DNA of 64,000 nucleotides, taken from Zelonia costaricensis. Taxonomy: Eukaryota > Euglenozoa > Kinetoplastea > Trypanosomatida > Trypanosomatidae. Positions 19,484-30,558 of this stretch are shown here, piece by piece (within the stretch, counting starts at the first letter, position 1; each line of letters opens with the position of its first letter). The stretch covers positions 1 through 64,000 of the forward strand of contig JASAOO010003528.1 of the NCBI GenBank assembly GCA_030849075.1. Reading direction: 5' to 3'. The notes beneath the pieces are model-generated. The model had not been told where the DNA came from and ran no database searches. It saw nothing but the letters and a program-made list of their open reading frames with translations. Both the position numbers and the translations under genes were made by a program.

Positions 19484-22195
19484 ATCCAGAGGATTCACAT
19501 GGATGCGCGGCGGCACAGCCACCACGAGCGAGGGCGCAGTGAAAGCGCGCGCACAATGAGGCCGAGGAGGAGGTGGAGGGAAGAGCTGAGAGTGGGCGCG
19601 CACTCGCCGCGAAAAAAACAGTGCTGGCGCTGCGCATTCCCTGCAAACGAACGTGCAATAGAAGAAAAAAGAAAAGAGGACGCGTTGATCTGTCCTACTC
19701 ACAAATGCAGCCACGCACACGCACACACACATGCAGCACAAGGAGGGCACCTGTTCAGACAAGGCGCCTACATACGGGGAAAGAACTCTTCCTCGGGATG
19801 ACGCACACAATCATCATCGCCGCGGAGCCACGTGTCAAACGTCAAGAGAGAAGGAACGAAAAAAAAGGAAGAGAAGACGAGCGAACGCGCAGCACGACAC
19901 CGCACGGAGGCAATAAAAGAAGAGAAAAAGGAAACAAGCTAGACACACTAAGAGGGGAGAGCTGAGCATAAACGAGTCGAACAGGGCAGCACAAGACCAA
20001 GCAGGAGAAACAAAGAAAAAAGGCGCCATCGAGTGGCCGGTGAAAAAAAAAGTGAGGGGGGGGTGAGGCCCCCGGGAAGGGAAACGCCGCGGTGGGGGAA
20101 AAAAGGTCGAGACGGGGCACTCGAGCCCCCACTTCATTTTCTCTTTGCTGCGTCTTGTGTGCTCTCTCCCACCGGTGCCGCCAAGACCGCGCGCCACCCT
20201 CCCCCCTCCCTCTACCCAAACGCCCCCCACCACGTGGCTTCGCGCAGGCATGCCACGGCGTAGTGCTCTTCCTCTTCTTTGGAAAGAAAAAAAAGAAAAG
20301 AGCCGAGCACGTCGGCCGTGACGCGACGGAGCGAGATGAGCACGACGCGGCGGAGGGGAGGTGGGGAGGGGGGGGGGGAGAGAGAAGAGGGGAGGGCGTG
20401 GTGGCGCCCACTACTGTGGTCACGTGGGAAGAGGAAGAGGGGGCGGTCGGTGGCCAGTCTGCGGCTCGCCAGCCATCCCTTCGGCGTCGTTCCGCCACCG
20501 AAGCTCATCCCCGAAACGCGCACGGGCAAAGACGCACACGCGCACCGAAGGACAAAAACACAAAGCTGCAGCGCAGGTGATGTGTACTACCACAAGGCAA
20601 AGTAGACTTCCCGGGAGGAGGAAATCGGTGCCCAAGGCACGCGGCTCGCAGCTGGCCCTCTACCAAACTCCACAACTTGCAGGTCGATGCGACGCCCCCC
20701 CTCCCCCTCAGCGAGGAGAGCATCAGCAGGGGAGGCCAATATCAAACAGAAGAGAAAAGCAGCACCGAGCGGGAGCAAAAAGAAAAAAAGAGAGGCACAG
20801 CAGAGGGTGCCGACGCATCGCGTGGATCCCGAGCGTGTGAGTGGGTGCGTTCTTTGCTTTTATAGCGCCGTTGAGGCTCAAGACAGGCACACACAAAAAA
20901 GGACCAAACACTCCGCACTCCCTGAAGCGAACACTGACGCTGTCACCTCCCCCCCCACACAACACAGTGAAACTATATCACCGAACAACCCCCGCAGGGA
21001 TGTGGGCGGCGAGGAACGCAGAATACCAACCACGGCAACAACAACCAGAGGTGGCGGAGCATCTCCACGAGTACCGAAGCAATTGGGCTGGGCAGAGGGA
21101 AGAAGAAGGAGACGCAGAGGATGCGTCGGTTCCAGGGCACAGGGCGTGCAGGGAGAGGGGGGGGGGGAGGAGGGGAAGTGTGGAGAGTTCAATAGAGAGA
21201 AGTGAGGAGGACCAAGAAGGAGGGCACGGAGCAGAAACACCCCCCCCCACACACACACACAGCTGACAAGAAGAAGGGTGATCGTGGTGGAGATGCGAGG
21301 GCCGCAGCTGACCCGCACCGACGCCACACATGCAAAGCGCACGCACGCGCGCGTGCAGTGCAGCGTTCCAGAGGAGAGCTGCACCGGAAGGAGCACCCAC
21401 AAAACAGAAGAAAGCAGCAACAGCAGCACCACAGAAAGGAGCTGAGTCACGCAAGAGACGAAATTGGGAAGTGAGAGCGAGGAGAAAATGAAAAGAGAGA
21501 GGGCTCACGGCGCGCGCGGTGTGGGAGGCGCTCTGTCTTGCACAGGCACCTCAGGAAGTCCTCCACCTCGCCCCTTCTCGCCACCGACCGCCGCCTGACG
21601 ATTGGTGAAGCAGCGAAAGTCGACTCCTCAACAGAAAAGAGAGGAGGCGGCAGTTCGCGCGCGAGTGTGCGTGCGTGAGAGGGCGGCAAGGGACGAGGAG
21701 GAGAGGGGCCCTCCGCGTGCCGCACAGCTCGAGAAGAGGGTGCATCCCAAAGCACAGGCAAACACACACGCGCCCACGTGGGCACGCCGGTAGCCAAGCC
21801 GAACAATGGAAAAAAAAAGATAAAGGGGAGAGGGGCGCAAAGCAGGAGAGGGAGAGGAAAGGGGGGGAGGAGAGACAAGAGACGTGAGAAGGCGAAGAAA
21901 AAGCGCATACACACTCACACACCCACGCACACACACACGGCGTAGGGACGAGGATCAATGCCAGAGAGAGCAAAAAAGCAGAAGTAAGAAACGAACAAAC
22001 ACAAAGTGGGATGAAGAGGGACAGAATGTACATGCAACTCCCTAAGGGATTTGTCATACCAAGAAACACACACACACGCACATAGGCGCACATGCGCTTC
22101 CATAGAGAAAAAAGAAGAAAGAGGCTGTTTGACATGGGAGAGGGGTGAGAGGACAGGGGCCCGTGTCGGCGCCCCTTTCGCTTCTACATACACGC

Positions 22196-22198
<3 letters not shown>

Positions 22199-22232
<34 letters not shown>
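22199..22232. repeat. (CA)n dinucleotide repeat
   Basis: Perfect CA run of about 16 units, preceded by imperfect CACGCA units. Confidence 0.9.
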
Positions 22233-22238
<6 letters not shown>

Positions 22239-23467
22239 CGCAAACTCACATATGAGCGCGCTCGGCAAACGCGCGACGAAAGCAAAACAGAAAAAAGAAA
22301 AACGCGAACAGGAAAGAGCGCACAAGAGAAGCAGTTTGGAGGGTGGGACGAGAGGACGAGGGGGGGAGGGAGGGAGGAAGAGAAGTCGTCGTCATCACAT
22401 CGGAGGTTCTTCCCGGTTTCGACGGCAGCGCTTCCCGACCGCCCCGATCCCCCTTTTTTCGATTTCTTGTGTAAACCAAAGCAAAGAGGTCGTGGGGCGA
22501 GCGCCGTGACAGCGGGGGCGGGGGGAAGGGAGAGGGCCAGGATGAAATGCGAGGCGTGGCGGCGGCGCTGCGTGTTTTACAGCTGTGGAGGCCACACGCG
22601 AGCGGTGGCCGTCCCAGGGCAGCGGAGGACTCGGCAGTCGAATCGAAAAAAAAAGCACTAGAGAACATCAACGAAGGAGGCGTGCAAAGGTAAACATGAC
22701 GCGTGAGGGAGAGGTGGAAAACCAGCAAAAGGAGGGGGTGGTATGAAGAGGGAGAGAGGCAAGAGTTGGCAGAGTAAACGAGGCGTCTGCGGGGGATGGG
22801 CAGAGGGACCGGGGGTTGGGGGGGGGCCGAAGAAGGGTGCGAGAAAACTTGTTGATGACGCTGGGTAAGGTCGCAGCACTAGTAGCGGCAGCAGTAGCCA
22901 TCACAGAGGAGGGGGTGGGTTCAGAACAAGCGAGGAAGGAAAAACAATGGGATCAAGCCAAGGGAGAACACAAAGTGAAGCCGTCGAGGATTGTGTGTGT
23001 GTGTGTGTTTGCGTGTATGTGCTGTGGCGTGTGTGCACGTGGACGAGACCGAGGAGGCGAGGCAGTTCGGTACGGTATGACACGCATACACCAACACATA
23101 CACATACACACCACAGCACAATGGGGATGGAGGGCGGAGCACCAGCGAAGCAGAGAAGAAAAAGAACGGAAGAGGTGGAGAGGTGGCGACAGAGCGCACA
23201 GAGGGGTTGGAGTGGATGGAGGGCGACTTCAGATGAGCGCAGCAACAACAGCAAGAGCAGAAAAAAAAGGGAAGAAGCTGTGCAGCAGCGGCATGCAACG
23301 GAAGCGATGATATGCTTGGGGCGGAACGATGAGGGGGAGGGGCACGGCCTTGGAGAAAGTCAACAAGAACGCACCGAGTTGAAGTAGCGACTCACGAGAA
23401 CAGCGGATAGGTTAATGGGGGTGGGGGTGGGGAGACAAGCCGCGAGCAAGACGCAGAACGTGTCTGC

Positions 23468-26356
23468 CTAGTAGTACTCCGAGTCGTCCGACGGATCGGC
23501 CGCGCTGCGGCGCACGACCTTCTTCGCGCTGCGCACCTCACCCATGGCGAAGAGGTCGTCCTTGCGGCGGCGCTCCTGCTTGGCCCGCTCGAGCGCGTTC
23601 TGGATCTGCTCCTTCTGCTCCACCGCCTCGGCCTCGTCGTCGGGCAGCTCGATGCGACGCATCATGCGCAGCTGCTCCACCTTCTTTTCCTCCAGAGCGT
23701 TGCGCAGGTCCTCGCACTCGCACACCTTGGTGTCGTAGCGCCCCTCCCACTGGTTGAGCTCCTCCTGCAGCTTCTGCATCTTCTTCTTGAGCTTCTTCTG
23801 ACGGTGTGCCTTCTCATCCAGCTCGGCGTTGCGCTGCTCAGCGAACTCGGCGATGCGCTTGCTGACGAGGTGCTGCATCTGCGCGTCCTTCGCCTCGAGC
23901 TGCTCGCGGAACTGCTGCTCCACGGCGACGAGCGCCTCGGACTTCTCGCGCAGCGAGGTCTGGAAGTACTCGGCCTTCTCGTTGTTCTTGACGATGATCG
24001 CCTTCTGCTTCTCCAGTAGCGTGCGCAGCTGCTCCAGCTGGTCGGTCCGCTCACGCAGGCGCGACTCGAGGCGCGCCACCTCATCGACGGACCCAACGCT
24101 GGCCGCCAGCTGCGCCTCGCACTCCTGCTGCACCTTGGCGAGCTGCCGGTCGTGCTGGGCCATGGCCGACTCCGCCTTGGCCAGCTCGGCCCGCTGCGCC
24201 TCGAGCTCCGCGTAGAGGGCATCGCGCGACGCCGTCACGTGCTCCACCTTCGTGCGCGCCTCCGCCAGCTCCGCCTCCACCGCGTGCAGCGCCGCGGCAC
24301 TCACCCCAGACTCGGTCATGCTGAGCACCGCGGCGCTCGGCGACGCCATCACCACGGACCCGTCCGCCGCGGGCGCGATGCTCTGCGCCGCGGTCGCCGC
24401 CACCACGTTCTTCGCGGACGGCGCAGACCCGGCCGAGCCCACACGCGGCGCCGCGCTCACCCCGATGGGGGCTGGCACGGCCGACATGGCAGCCACCAGC
24501 TGCTTGCGCAGCTTCTCGTTCTCGTCACGCAGCACCTGCATCGCGGCGGCCCCGTTGTCGTCGAGCTTGAGCGCGGCGAGCATCTTGTCCTGCTGGGCGG
24601 CGTAGTCCTGCTGCTGCTGGGCGATGGCGGTCGCTGTGTGGGCCTCCCCACCCGCCGTGGCAACCCCCTTCCAGTCCTCCAACTTTGCTAGGGCACTGCT
24701 CAGCTCCTCCTTCACGTCGCCCAGCTGCCGCTCCAGCTGCGACTTGCTAGACTTGAGCTCTTTCTTGGTCGCCTTGTGCTCGGCCTGGGCGGCGCGCAGG
24801 TCGGCCTTGAGCGACTCGATCTTCTCCATCAGCGTCGCGCTGTCGCCGCCCGTCGCCTTCTTCTTTGCGTCCTTGAGCACCGTCTCCAGCGACTCCGAGG
24901 CCTGCAGCTGCTCCAGCGACTTCGCCTTGCGCTCCTCTGGCGTGAGGAAGGAGTTGTAGCACTGCGCCCACACGTCGTTGAGCTGCGACTTTAGGGCCGT
25001 GCTGCTGCCCTCCGAAACCTGCAGCTGGTTCTGCAGCTGCCCAATCTCGTCCTCCATACTCACGAGGCGTGTGTTGAAGGTCTGCCGCTCCGCCGCCAGC
25101 GTGGCCTTGGTCGTCTCGTAGTCGACCAGGTCGGCCTCGCGGCTCTTCATGGCGTTGTCGAGCTGCACCTCCAGCTCGCCGATCTTCTCCCGCAGCTGCT
25201 CCACCTCCTGCTCAAGGCCGGCGGTGCCCTCGCTCTCGTACTTGGACAGCTTTTCGCGCAGTTCCTTCACCATGTCCGTCAGCTCGGCGATCTTCTGATC
25301 CTTGGAGTCCATGTTGACGACCGGCTTGTTCTTGATCTGCTTCGCACGGTCGGCGAAGCGCAGCGTCGAGACCGTCTCGGACAGGTTGCGCTCGCTGGGA
25401 TTGATGTTGGCAAACATGACCGTCTTGCTGTTGCCGCCGAGCGAGTCCTTCAGCAGCATCGTCAGCGGACTGCTACGGAATGGGACGTGGGCGCCGCCCT
25501 TGACGATGGTGTCGATCACCGTGCCGAGGGCGCTGAGAGAGAGGTTGATGTTGCAGCCCTCCTTGAGCGTGTCACCCGAGGCGCCGGTCTTGCCCTGCCG
25601 CTCCGAGCCGGCGAGGTCGACGAGGTTCAGCTTGCTCGAGACGGCGCGCGAGCTGCCGTCCTCCAGCGTCTCGGTGCACTCGAGAATGAGGGAGAAGATG
25701 GAGTGGGAGCGGCTGCTGTCGGCGTTGAGCTCCGTCGAGGCCACGCGGCGGCGGTCCGTGCCCTCCTCGAGGTGGCGGATGACATCCTCGGGCAGCTTCA
25801 CCTGCGCCACGACGGCGCCCTGCACGAAGAAGGTGTGGTCCTTGCTCTCGCGGATGTCGAGCGAGACCTGCTGCTTCGCCAGCAAGTCGCGCACCTTTCC
25901 GTTGTACAGCTCCATGAAGGAGACGTACATGCTCACGGTTGTGCCCGGCGACTCCTCCTTCATCTTCTTGACGGAGTTGAAGATGTGCTTGACGCAGCGC
26001 GGCACGACACCCTCGAGGACGTCGTCGCCCATGACGCCCGTCATCGTGTGCGTCTTACCAGAGCCGGACTGACCGTACGCGAAGACTGTGGCGTTGAAGC
26101 CGTTCAGCACCGACTCCGTCAGCGGCATGATGAACTGGGTGAAGATGTCCTGCTGAGTGAAGCTGTTGTTGATGACGGCATCGAACGTCCAGCGGTCTGG
26201 CTCGCCAATAATGTTCTTTACTGTAACGGTGTTCTCGACCATGTCGAGGTCGACGCAAGTCTTGTGGCCAGCGGTCTTCTCGCGCTCGCTAAGCGGGCGG
26301 CATCGCACGAGCACCTTGATGTTCTCGGCGGCCGCCGGTTGATCCTTCTTGCCCAT
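23468..26356 (-). CDS. KIN2A: Kinesin-2 motor (KIN2A / OSM3-like)
   Basis: 962 residues. The motor domain is N-terminal (about 12-345): P-loop GQSGSGKT at 95-102, switch I NADSSRSHS at 211-219, and switch II DLAGSE at 247-252. The motor is followed by a KNKPVVN neck-linker-type segment (near 345) as in KIF3/OSM3 kinesins, then coiled coil from about 355 to 940 and a short acidic tail ending DDSEYY. Kinesin-2 drives anterograde intraflagellar transport, needed to build the flagellum. Trypanosomatids have KIN2A and KIN2B; I chose KIN2A because T. brucei KIN2A is, as I recall, next to GMP reductase. The Met of MGKKDQ is used because the longer frame adds translated CT tract. The P-loop, switch I and switch II motifs are intact. 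Confidence 0.95.
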   Translation of the reverse strand: MGKKDQPAAAENIKVLVRCRPLSEREKTAGHKTCVDLDMVENTVTVKNIIGEPDRWTFDAVINNSFTQQDIFTQFIMPLTESVLNGFNATVFAYGQSGSGKTHTMTGVMGDDVLEGVVPRCVKHIFNSVKKMKEESPGTTVSMYVSFMELYNGKVRDLLAKQQVSLDIRESKDHTFFVQGAVVAQVKLPEDVIRHLEEGTDRRRVASTELNADSSRSHSIFSLILECTETLEDGSSRAVSSKLNLVDLAGSERQGKTGASGDTLKEGCNINLSLSALGTVIDTIVKGGAHVPFRSSPLTMLLKDSLGGNSKTVMFANINPSERNLSETVSTLRFADRAKQIKNKPVVNMDSKDQKIAELTDMVKELREKLSKYESEGTAGLEQEVEQLREKIGELEVQLDNAMKSREADLVDYETTKATLAAERQTFNTRLVSMEDEIGQLQNQLQVSEGSSTALKSQLNDVWAQCYNSFLTPEERKAKSLEQLQASESLETVLKDAKKKATGGDSATLMEKIESLKADLRAAQAEHKATKKELKSSKSQLERQLGDVKEELSSALAKLEDWKGVATAGGEAHTATAIAQQQQDYAAQQDKMLAALKLDDNGAAAMQVLRDENEKLRKQLVAAMSAVPAPIGVSAAPRVGSAGSAPSAKNVVAATAAQSIAPAADGSVVMASPSAAVLSMTESGVSAAALHAVEAELAEARTKVEHVTASRDALYAELEAQRAELAKAESAMAQHDRQLAKVQQECEAQLAASVGSVDEVARLESRLRERTDQLEQLRTLLEKQKAIIVKNNEKAEYFQTSLREKSEALVAVEQQFREQLEAKDAQMQHLVSKRIAEFAEQRNAELDEKAHRQKKLKKKMQKLQEELNQWEGRYDTKVCECEDLRNALEEKKVEQLRMMRRIELPDDEAEAVEQKEQIQNALERAKQERRRKDDLFAMGEVRSAKKVVRRSAADPSDDSEYY

Positions 26357-27766
26357 TGTGGAGCGTCGGAGGAAGGAGGGGGGAGGAGGAAGAGGAGGAG
26401 GAGTGGCACTCCGGAACACGCGGCGTGCTCCACAAACCCACACTCACACACTCACCGAGGTGCAGAGATGCTAGAGAGGCGCTGTGGGGAGAGGAGGGGG
26501 GGGGGAGCGCCGTGAGACTTCGAAGTAGAAGCAATAGTGGAAGATAAGGAAAGAAAACGAAGAGGGAAAGAAGAAGACAAGAGCGGCGAAACACCGCAGA
26601 GGGAGGGCGGGGGCAGTGAGGTTCCAAGAGAGGAGAGAGGGCCGACAAGGCTAGAAGAGGGAGAGCACAGGAGCGCGAGTCCAACAATCGCGTCTACTCG
26701 CGAGGGGGGGGGGGAGAGGTGGGGGAGGAGGCGGGAGGGTGAGGCGTCAGCCGACGGGAGCGGGTTGGTGGCAGGGATGCGCTTCCCGGTTGATGACGGC
26801 GCTGCACCGACCTGGCTATAGTACAATAGAGGGAGCACACAAGCACACACACACGAGTCAAGAGTTCTGCACCGCGGTGGTGAAGGCGGGAGGAGAGAGG
26901 TGGGGAGGGGCACGTACTGGGCTGATGGGCCTTGCGTACGCCTCCACACACGGTCGCAGATAAGCACAAAAAAAAAGAAAGCAAACAGAAGAGCGCGGAG
27001 GAGAGAAAGCGTCTCCGCGTGGGTGGCCTTGCCGGGCTCTGGCGTGTCCTACAAGTGGCGGTGAGGGCAACGAGGCAACGCGGGTGGGGTGGGGTGGGGT
27101 GGGGATTGGAGTTTGGGACGGGAGGTGCGCGAGACGGGCCAACCAATGGGGAGAGGGAGAGTCGGGGCAAGGCGTGTACGTGCCGGCTGCTGTACCGCAA
27201 TAGGCTACACCGCGGCTAGAGTGATGAAGGCGGCAGGAGGGGGAGGCGAGGGTGATGCTGGAGGTGCGATGGCAGAGCAGAGGGTGAGCGAGACGGAAGT
27301 GGAGGGGCTGAGGACTCGTTCTACAACACACCGCATTCACGTGTGGGGTGCGGGTGCACACATCATCGGGTGCGTGAGCAGGTTAGAGGTGCGTTGAGTG
27401 AGGAGGAGGGGGATAGCGAGTGGAGGGGGGGGAAAGGGGAAGAGTTGCAGACCGATGGAGTGGGGGAGTGATGGAGAGCGTCACACGTGGGCATGATCCG
27501 CTTTCTTGGAGAAGGTGGGGGGGAGGGACGACGTGTGCGTGAGCTGACAAGGTGCCGTAACGCCCGCCTCACACAGTCCCGGCGGGCGTCGTGCGCATAG
27601 CCGCACTCGGCGTTTTCCCTTCTGCACCTGTGCGCACGGTGTTTCGCGTGTATTTCCTTCTCGTTTACGTGTGTGTGTGTGCGTGTATGTGATGGGGGCG
27701 TTATCGGCAGGCGTGCCAACAGGGGGAGGAGCGGGTGGCACGGGACGTCTCACAGGTGGGCAGCCG
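26357..27766. other. Intergenic region
   Basis: About 1.4 kb with no supportable gene. CT tracts on the minus strand directly precede the KIN2A start. A GGGGT repeat lies at 27082-27104. The rest is G-rich on the plus strand. Confidence 0.6.
27082..27104. repeat. GGGGT tandem repeat
   Basis: Four GGGGT units on the plus strand, i.e. C-rich in the minus-sense transcript. A potential DNA G-quadruplex on the non-transcript-like strand. Confidence 0.8.
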
Positions 27767-29179
27767 TCACTTGCCGTCGCTGCCAGACGCACGCGCCGCT
27801 TCGTCCTCCCACGCCTTCAGCGCCGCCACGACGTCGGCTGACACGACCGGCTCCGCAATGAGCGGCAGCGGCTTTTCCTGAAAGGACGAACGCAGCTGCA
27901 GGTTGTTGAGTGCGCGCAGGGCTCGCACCGCCGCCGCCGTGGAGGCGAAGACGACTTCGAAGGTTTTGGTGTCGTGGCGCATGGCCGCCACCGCGTCGCC
28001 ACGCGGCAGAGACCCGACCCGTGCCGCCGCCGCCGCCGCCGTCTGTGGAACGTGGGGCGGCGAGGAGGAAGGGTTTGGGTGGAGCTGCTGCGGCTGTGCC
28101 CGTGGCGCCTGCTGCGGTGCGCCTCCCACGGTTGCTGCGCTGGGCGCGCGATCGGGGGCGGTGCGGCGGTGCACCATGCAGCTGATCAGCTCTGCCGCGT
28201 CATGGTCCGCGCAGACGTGCTGGATGCAGAGCTGCCGCACGTCTCCAGCGCCGAAGTTCAGCGGTACGTTGTGAACGTGAACCACCTGGCTTGCGAGCCG
28301 CGTCACCCCGGCGGCGTCGACGAAGACGCCGAGGGCGTGACGACGCTGCAGCTGCTGGAGCAGCGCCGCGCGACTCGGTACCGGTGCCATCGGGGGTGGG
28401 GCCGCACTTATGGTAGTGCTGGTGGCGCTGGCCGCGGCCGCAAGCACGTCCACTGGAACGCCAGCGCTTGTCATGCGCTCAGCCACGACCCGGACGCGGT
28501 CGGCTGCGAAAATGTCGGTGGTCAGCTGGTCAAGTCGAGCCTGCAGAGCCTGGACCTGGCTTGCGAGGTGCGCGTTGGTCGGTGCTTCCGCTGAGGCCAC
28601 CGCTGCGGCGGTTGTGGTCACGGAGGCTGGCGAGGACGCCACCGCTGCGTCCCTCTTGTGCCCGCCGCACGAGGGACCTTCACCCGTGGAGGCGAGGGCG
28701 GGGCTGTGGCTGACCTGGCGCCGCTCAACCTGCTGTACGAGGAGGTCCGTGTTGCGCTGATTCAGCATGACCTCCCCCACAGCGCGGTGCACCTCGCTCA
28801 GCTTTGCACGCAGCTGGTCCGTGGCCGCCTCCGCCTGGTTCACCCGCCGCACCAGCACATGCAGTTCTTGTTGCAGCTGGCGCAGGCTCTCGTCCTGCAC
28901 TCGGACGCTCTGCTGCGTGCGACGGCTCATGTCACGTAGCTGCTCCACCGCGTGCGTGAGAGCGGCGTAGTCAGAGGGAGCGGCTTCGTGGGCAGTCTCG
29001 GGAGCGTGAGTCCGGGCTGCGGCGGGTCGGGTCTGCTTCGACGGCGAGGTGGCTGGCGCTTTGGCGCTGGTGGCAGCTGTCTTGGGCGGCCGTGCAGTTG
29101 CTTCGCCGGTGCGTGGTGGGACGCTCAGGCGGAGCGCGGTGCGTGCCAGCTCGAGTCGACAGCCGCTGCGGCGCCACAT
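27767..29179 (-). CDS. Coiled-coil protein with possible split RRM, likely mitochondrial
   Basis: 470 residues. The N-terminus (MWRRSGCRLELARTALRL) is basic, hydroxylated and free of acid apart from one Glu, resembling a mitochondrial import signal. Residues about 70-165 are coiled coil (LRQLQQELHVLVRRV). From about 296 the sequence VVHVHNVPLNFGAGDVRQLC looks like RRM strand 1 and helix 1. After a low-complexity insert of roughly 65 residues, TFEVVFASTAAAVRALRALN (about 403-423) looks like strand 3 and helix 2. I infer an RNA-binding protein of the mitochondrion, but the RNP motifs are degenerate. The longer frame upstream of this Met is rich in T, H and R and lies before an acceptor-like CAG directly adjacent to the ATG. 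No specific family is recognised. Confidence 0.8.
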   Translation of the reverse strand: MWRRSGCRLELARTALRLSVPPRTGEATARPPKTAATSAKAPATSPSKQTRPAAARTHAPETAHEAAPSDYAALTHAVEQLRDMSRRTQQSVRVQDESLRQLQQELHVLVRRVNQAEAATDQLRAKLSEVHRAVGEVMLNQRNTDLLVQQVERRQVSHSPALASTGEGPSCGGHKRDAAVASSPASVTTTAAAVASAEAPTNAHLASQVQALQARLDQLTTDIFAADRVRVVAERMTSAGVPVDVLAAAASATSTTISAAPPPMAPVPSRAALLQQLQRRHALGVFVDAAGVTRLASQVVHVHNVPLNFGAGDVRQLCIQHVCADHDAAELISCMVHRRTAPDRAPSAATVGGAPQQAPRAQPQQLHPNPSSSPPHVPQTAAAAAARVGSLPRGDAVAAMRHDTKTFEVVFASTAAAVRALRALNNLQLRSSFQEKPLPLIAEPVVSADVVAALKAWEDEAARASGSDGK

Positions 29180-29934
29180 CCTTCCTGCGTCACGTCTTCC
29201 AATTTGGGATACTTGAAAAGGAGTACGAGCAGGAAAGATGGAGGAGGGGGGGGGGAGGTGGTTGAGCCGAGGCTGGATTTGAGCGTGACGGGCTCGTGGG
29301 CAATGATGTAGTCGGGTGGGTGAAGCTCCGCAGCCGGAGGAGGCTGATGTGGGTTCGCTCAGTTTCCCCCTTTTCGCTTCTGTGCGAGAGCGCACGAGGG
29401 TGGTTGCAGAATGAGCCGCGCACGTGTGCGAGTCCGTGCGTGGGTAAAGCGGAGGCGGGGTGTGGAATGTGAGAGTTGTCGAAGGTGCATGGGCGATCGC
29501 GCTTTCACATAGATGCAACCGTCGTGGACTTTAGAGCGCACTCACGGCGTGGGTTGGACATGTGCGCAGGTTCAGCTGCCGTTCCAGTGTTGTGGGCAGG
29601 CTTCACTTCCTTCTATCTCCTGGCGCGGTAGCGACGTTTCGTGCAACGTGCGGTCCCCCCAACGCGTCCTTCAGACGCGCCAGTGTGTAGCGCGCGGTGC
29701 AACACCGCCCCGATGTGTGCGTCGTGAGATTCACTTCACTGCTACGGCGAGGGCAAGGGGAGGAAAGGAGGGGGAGGAGGGACCTAAACAAGTCCGTTAG
29801 TCGAGTTACCGTTATCGTGAAAGGCGGAAGGTCGAGCGGCACGGGGGGGGAGGCGGAGAGGTCCAGTGGAGAAAGGGGGCACACCCGCAAACACCCTTTC
29901 CTGCTCACGCCCCGCCAATCCGCTCACCACTCCA
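29180..29934. other. Intergenic spacer
   Basis: About 755 bases without a supportable gene. The minus strand has a C-rich tract at about 29241-29260 followed by AAG and CAG triplets just before the downstream ATG, the probable trans-splicing region. Confidence 0.6.
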
Positions 29935-30558
29935 CTAGCTGGTGTCGTGAATGCGCTTCAGCTTGCCGTCGAAGAAGCGGTGCCGTCCAGCGCGGCCGAG
30001 GCGCACCCCTCCACACCGCTGAAACAGGTCCTTGTCCGACATGCGTGTCACGTCGCCAACGGGCTCGCGCTTAGTCCGCTTCTCATCGCCCTCCTGGTCC
30101 TCCCCATCGCTATCGCTATCGCTGCTACTGCTGGAAGACGAGAGCGAAGAGGAGGAGCTGCGCCGCGGCCGCTTGGTGACAGTTGCGCGGGTCTGCGTGG
30201 GCTCTGACGGCTCGGTCGAGCTGCTGCGGGTGCTGCTCGCGCTGGACGAGTTCTCATCCGCAGACGACTCGGCGTCTTCTTCGTCGTGTGCGTGGTCATC
30301 GCCGTCGCCCGTCTGCTTTGCCTGTCGCTTGCACGTTGTCTTGTGCAGTTGGCCGTAAATGGCGTCGAGCTCGACGGCGTGGGTGGAGGCGAGGCTGCCG
30401 CCGTGCGCAGGGTCGGCGGCGTGGCCGAGCCCCGTGGCGGTGTGCGGGTCGCGGCGGACAACTTTGACGTACGACTTCATGCCGGACCGCTCCTTGCCGA
30501 GTCCTTCGCCCTCCTTCCACCCGTACTTCTCCATCATCTTCTTGGCGAGAGCCGACAT
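29935..30558 (-). CDS. G-patch domain protein
   Basis: 207 residues from MSALAKKMMEKYGWKEG. Residues about 4-50 form a G-patch: KMMEKYGWKEGEGLG then a second glycine cluster at ATGLGH. G-patches recruit and activate DEAH helicases in splicing or ribosome assembly. The centre is acidic and serine-rich (about 85-160) with a run of serines, ending in a KRPRR-type basic cluster that could be a nuclear signal. The C-terminus is basic. The overall design resembles nucleolar GPATCH4/PINX1-type cofactors. The long upstream frame is translated CT/CA repeats and is excluded. Exact helicase partner unknown. Confidence 0.88.
   Translation of the reverse strand: MSALAKKMMEKYGWKEGEGLGKERSGMKSYVKVVRRDPHTATGLGHAADPAHGGSLASTHAVELDAIYGQLHKTTCKRQAKQTGDGDDHAHDEEDAESSADENSSSASSTRSSSTEPSEPTQTRATVTKRPRRSSSSSLSSSSSSSDSDSDGEDQEGDEKRTKREPVGDVTRMSDKDLFQRCGGVRLGRAGRHRFFDGKLKRIHDTS

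Larger units (their letters stand above)
18068..23467. other. 5.4 kb gene-poor region between KIN2A and the ABM-LOG gene
   Basis: No frame on either strand looks coding. The plus strand is strongly purine-rich (A runs, GGA-rich and GAAAA-rich stretches), with a GT repeat at about 18681-18703, long CA repeats at 19436-19483 and 22199-22232, and poly-G runs near 20371, 21158 and 22818. Frames of 100-200 residues (for example 20878-21450 minus) translate to L/S/P/V repeats. It most likely contains a long KIN2A 3' UTR and the ABM-LOG leader. A stable non-coding RNA or a degenerate retroposon could be hidden here but shows no feature I can name. Confidence 0.55.
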
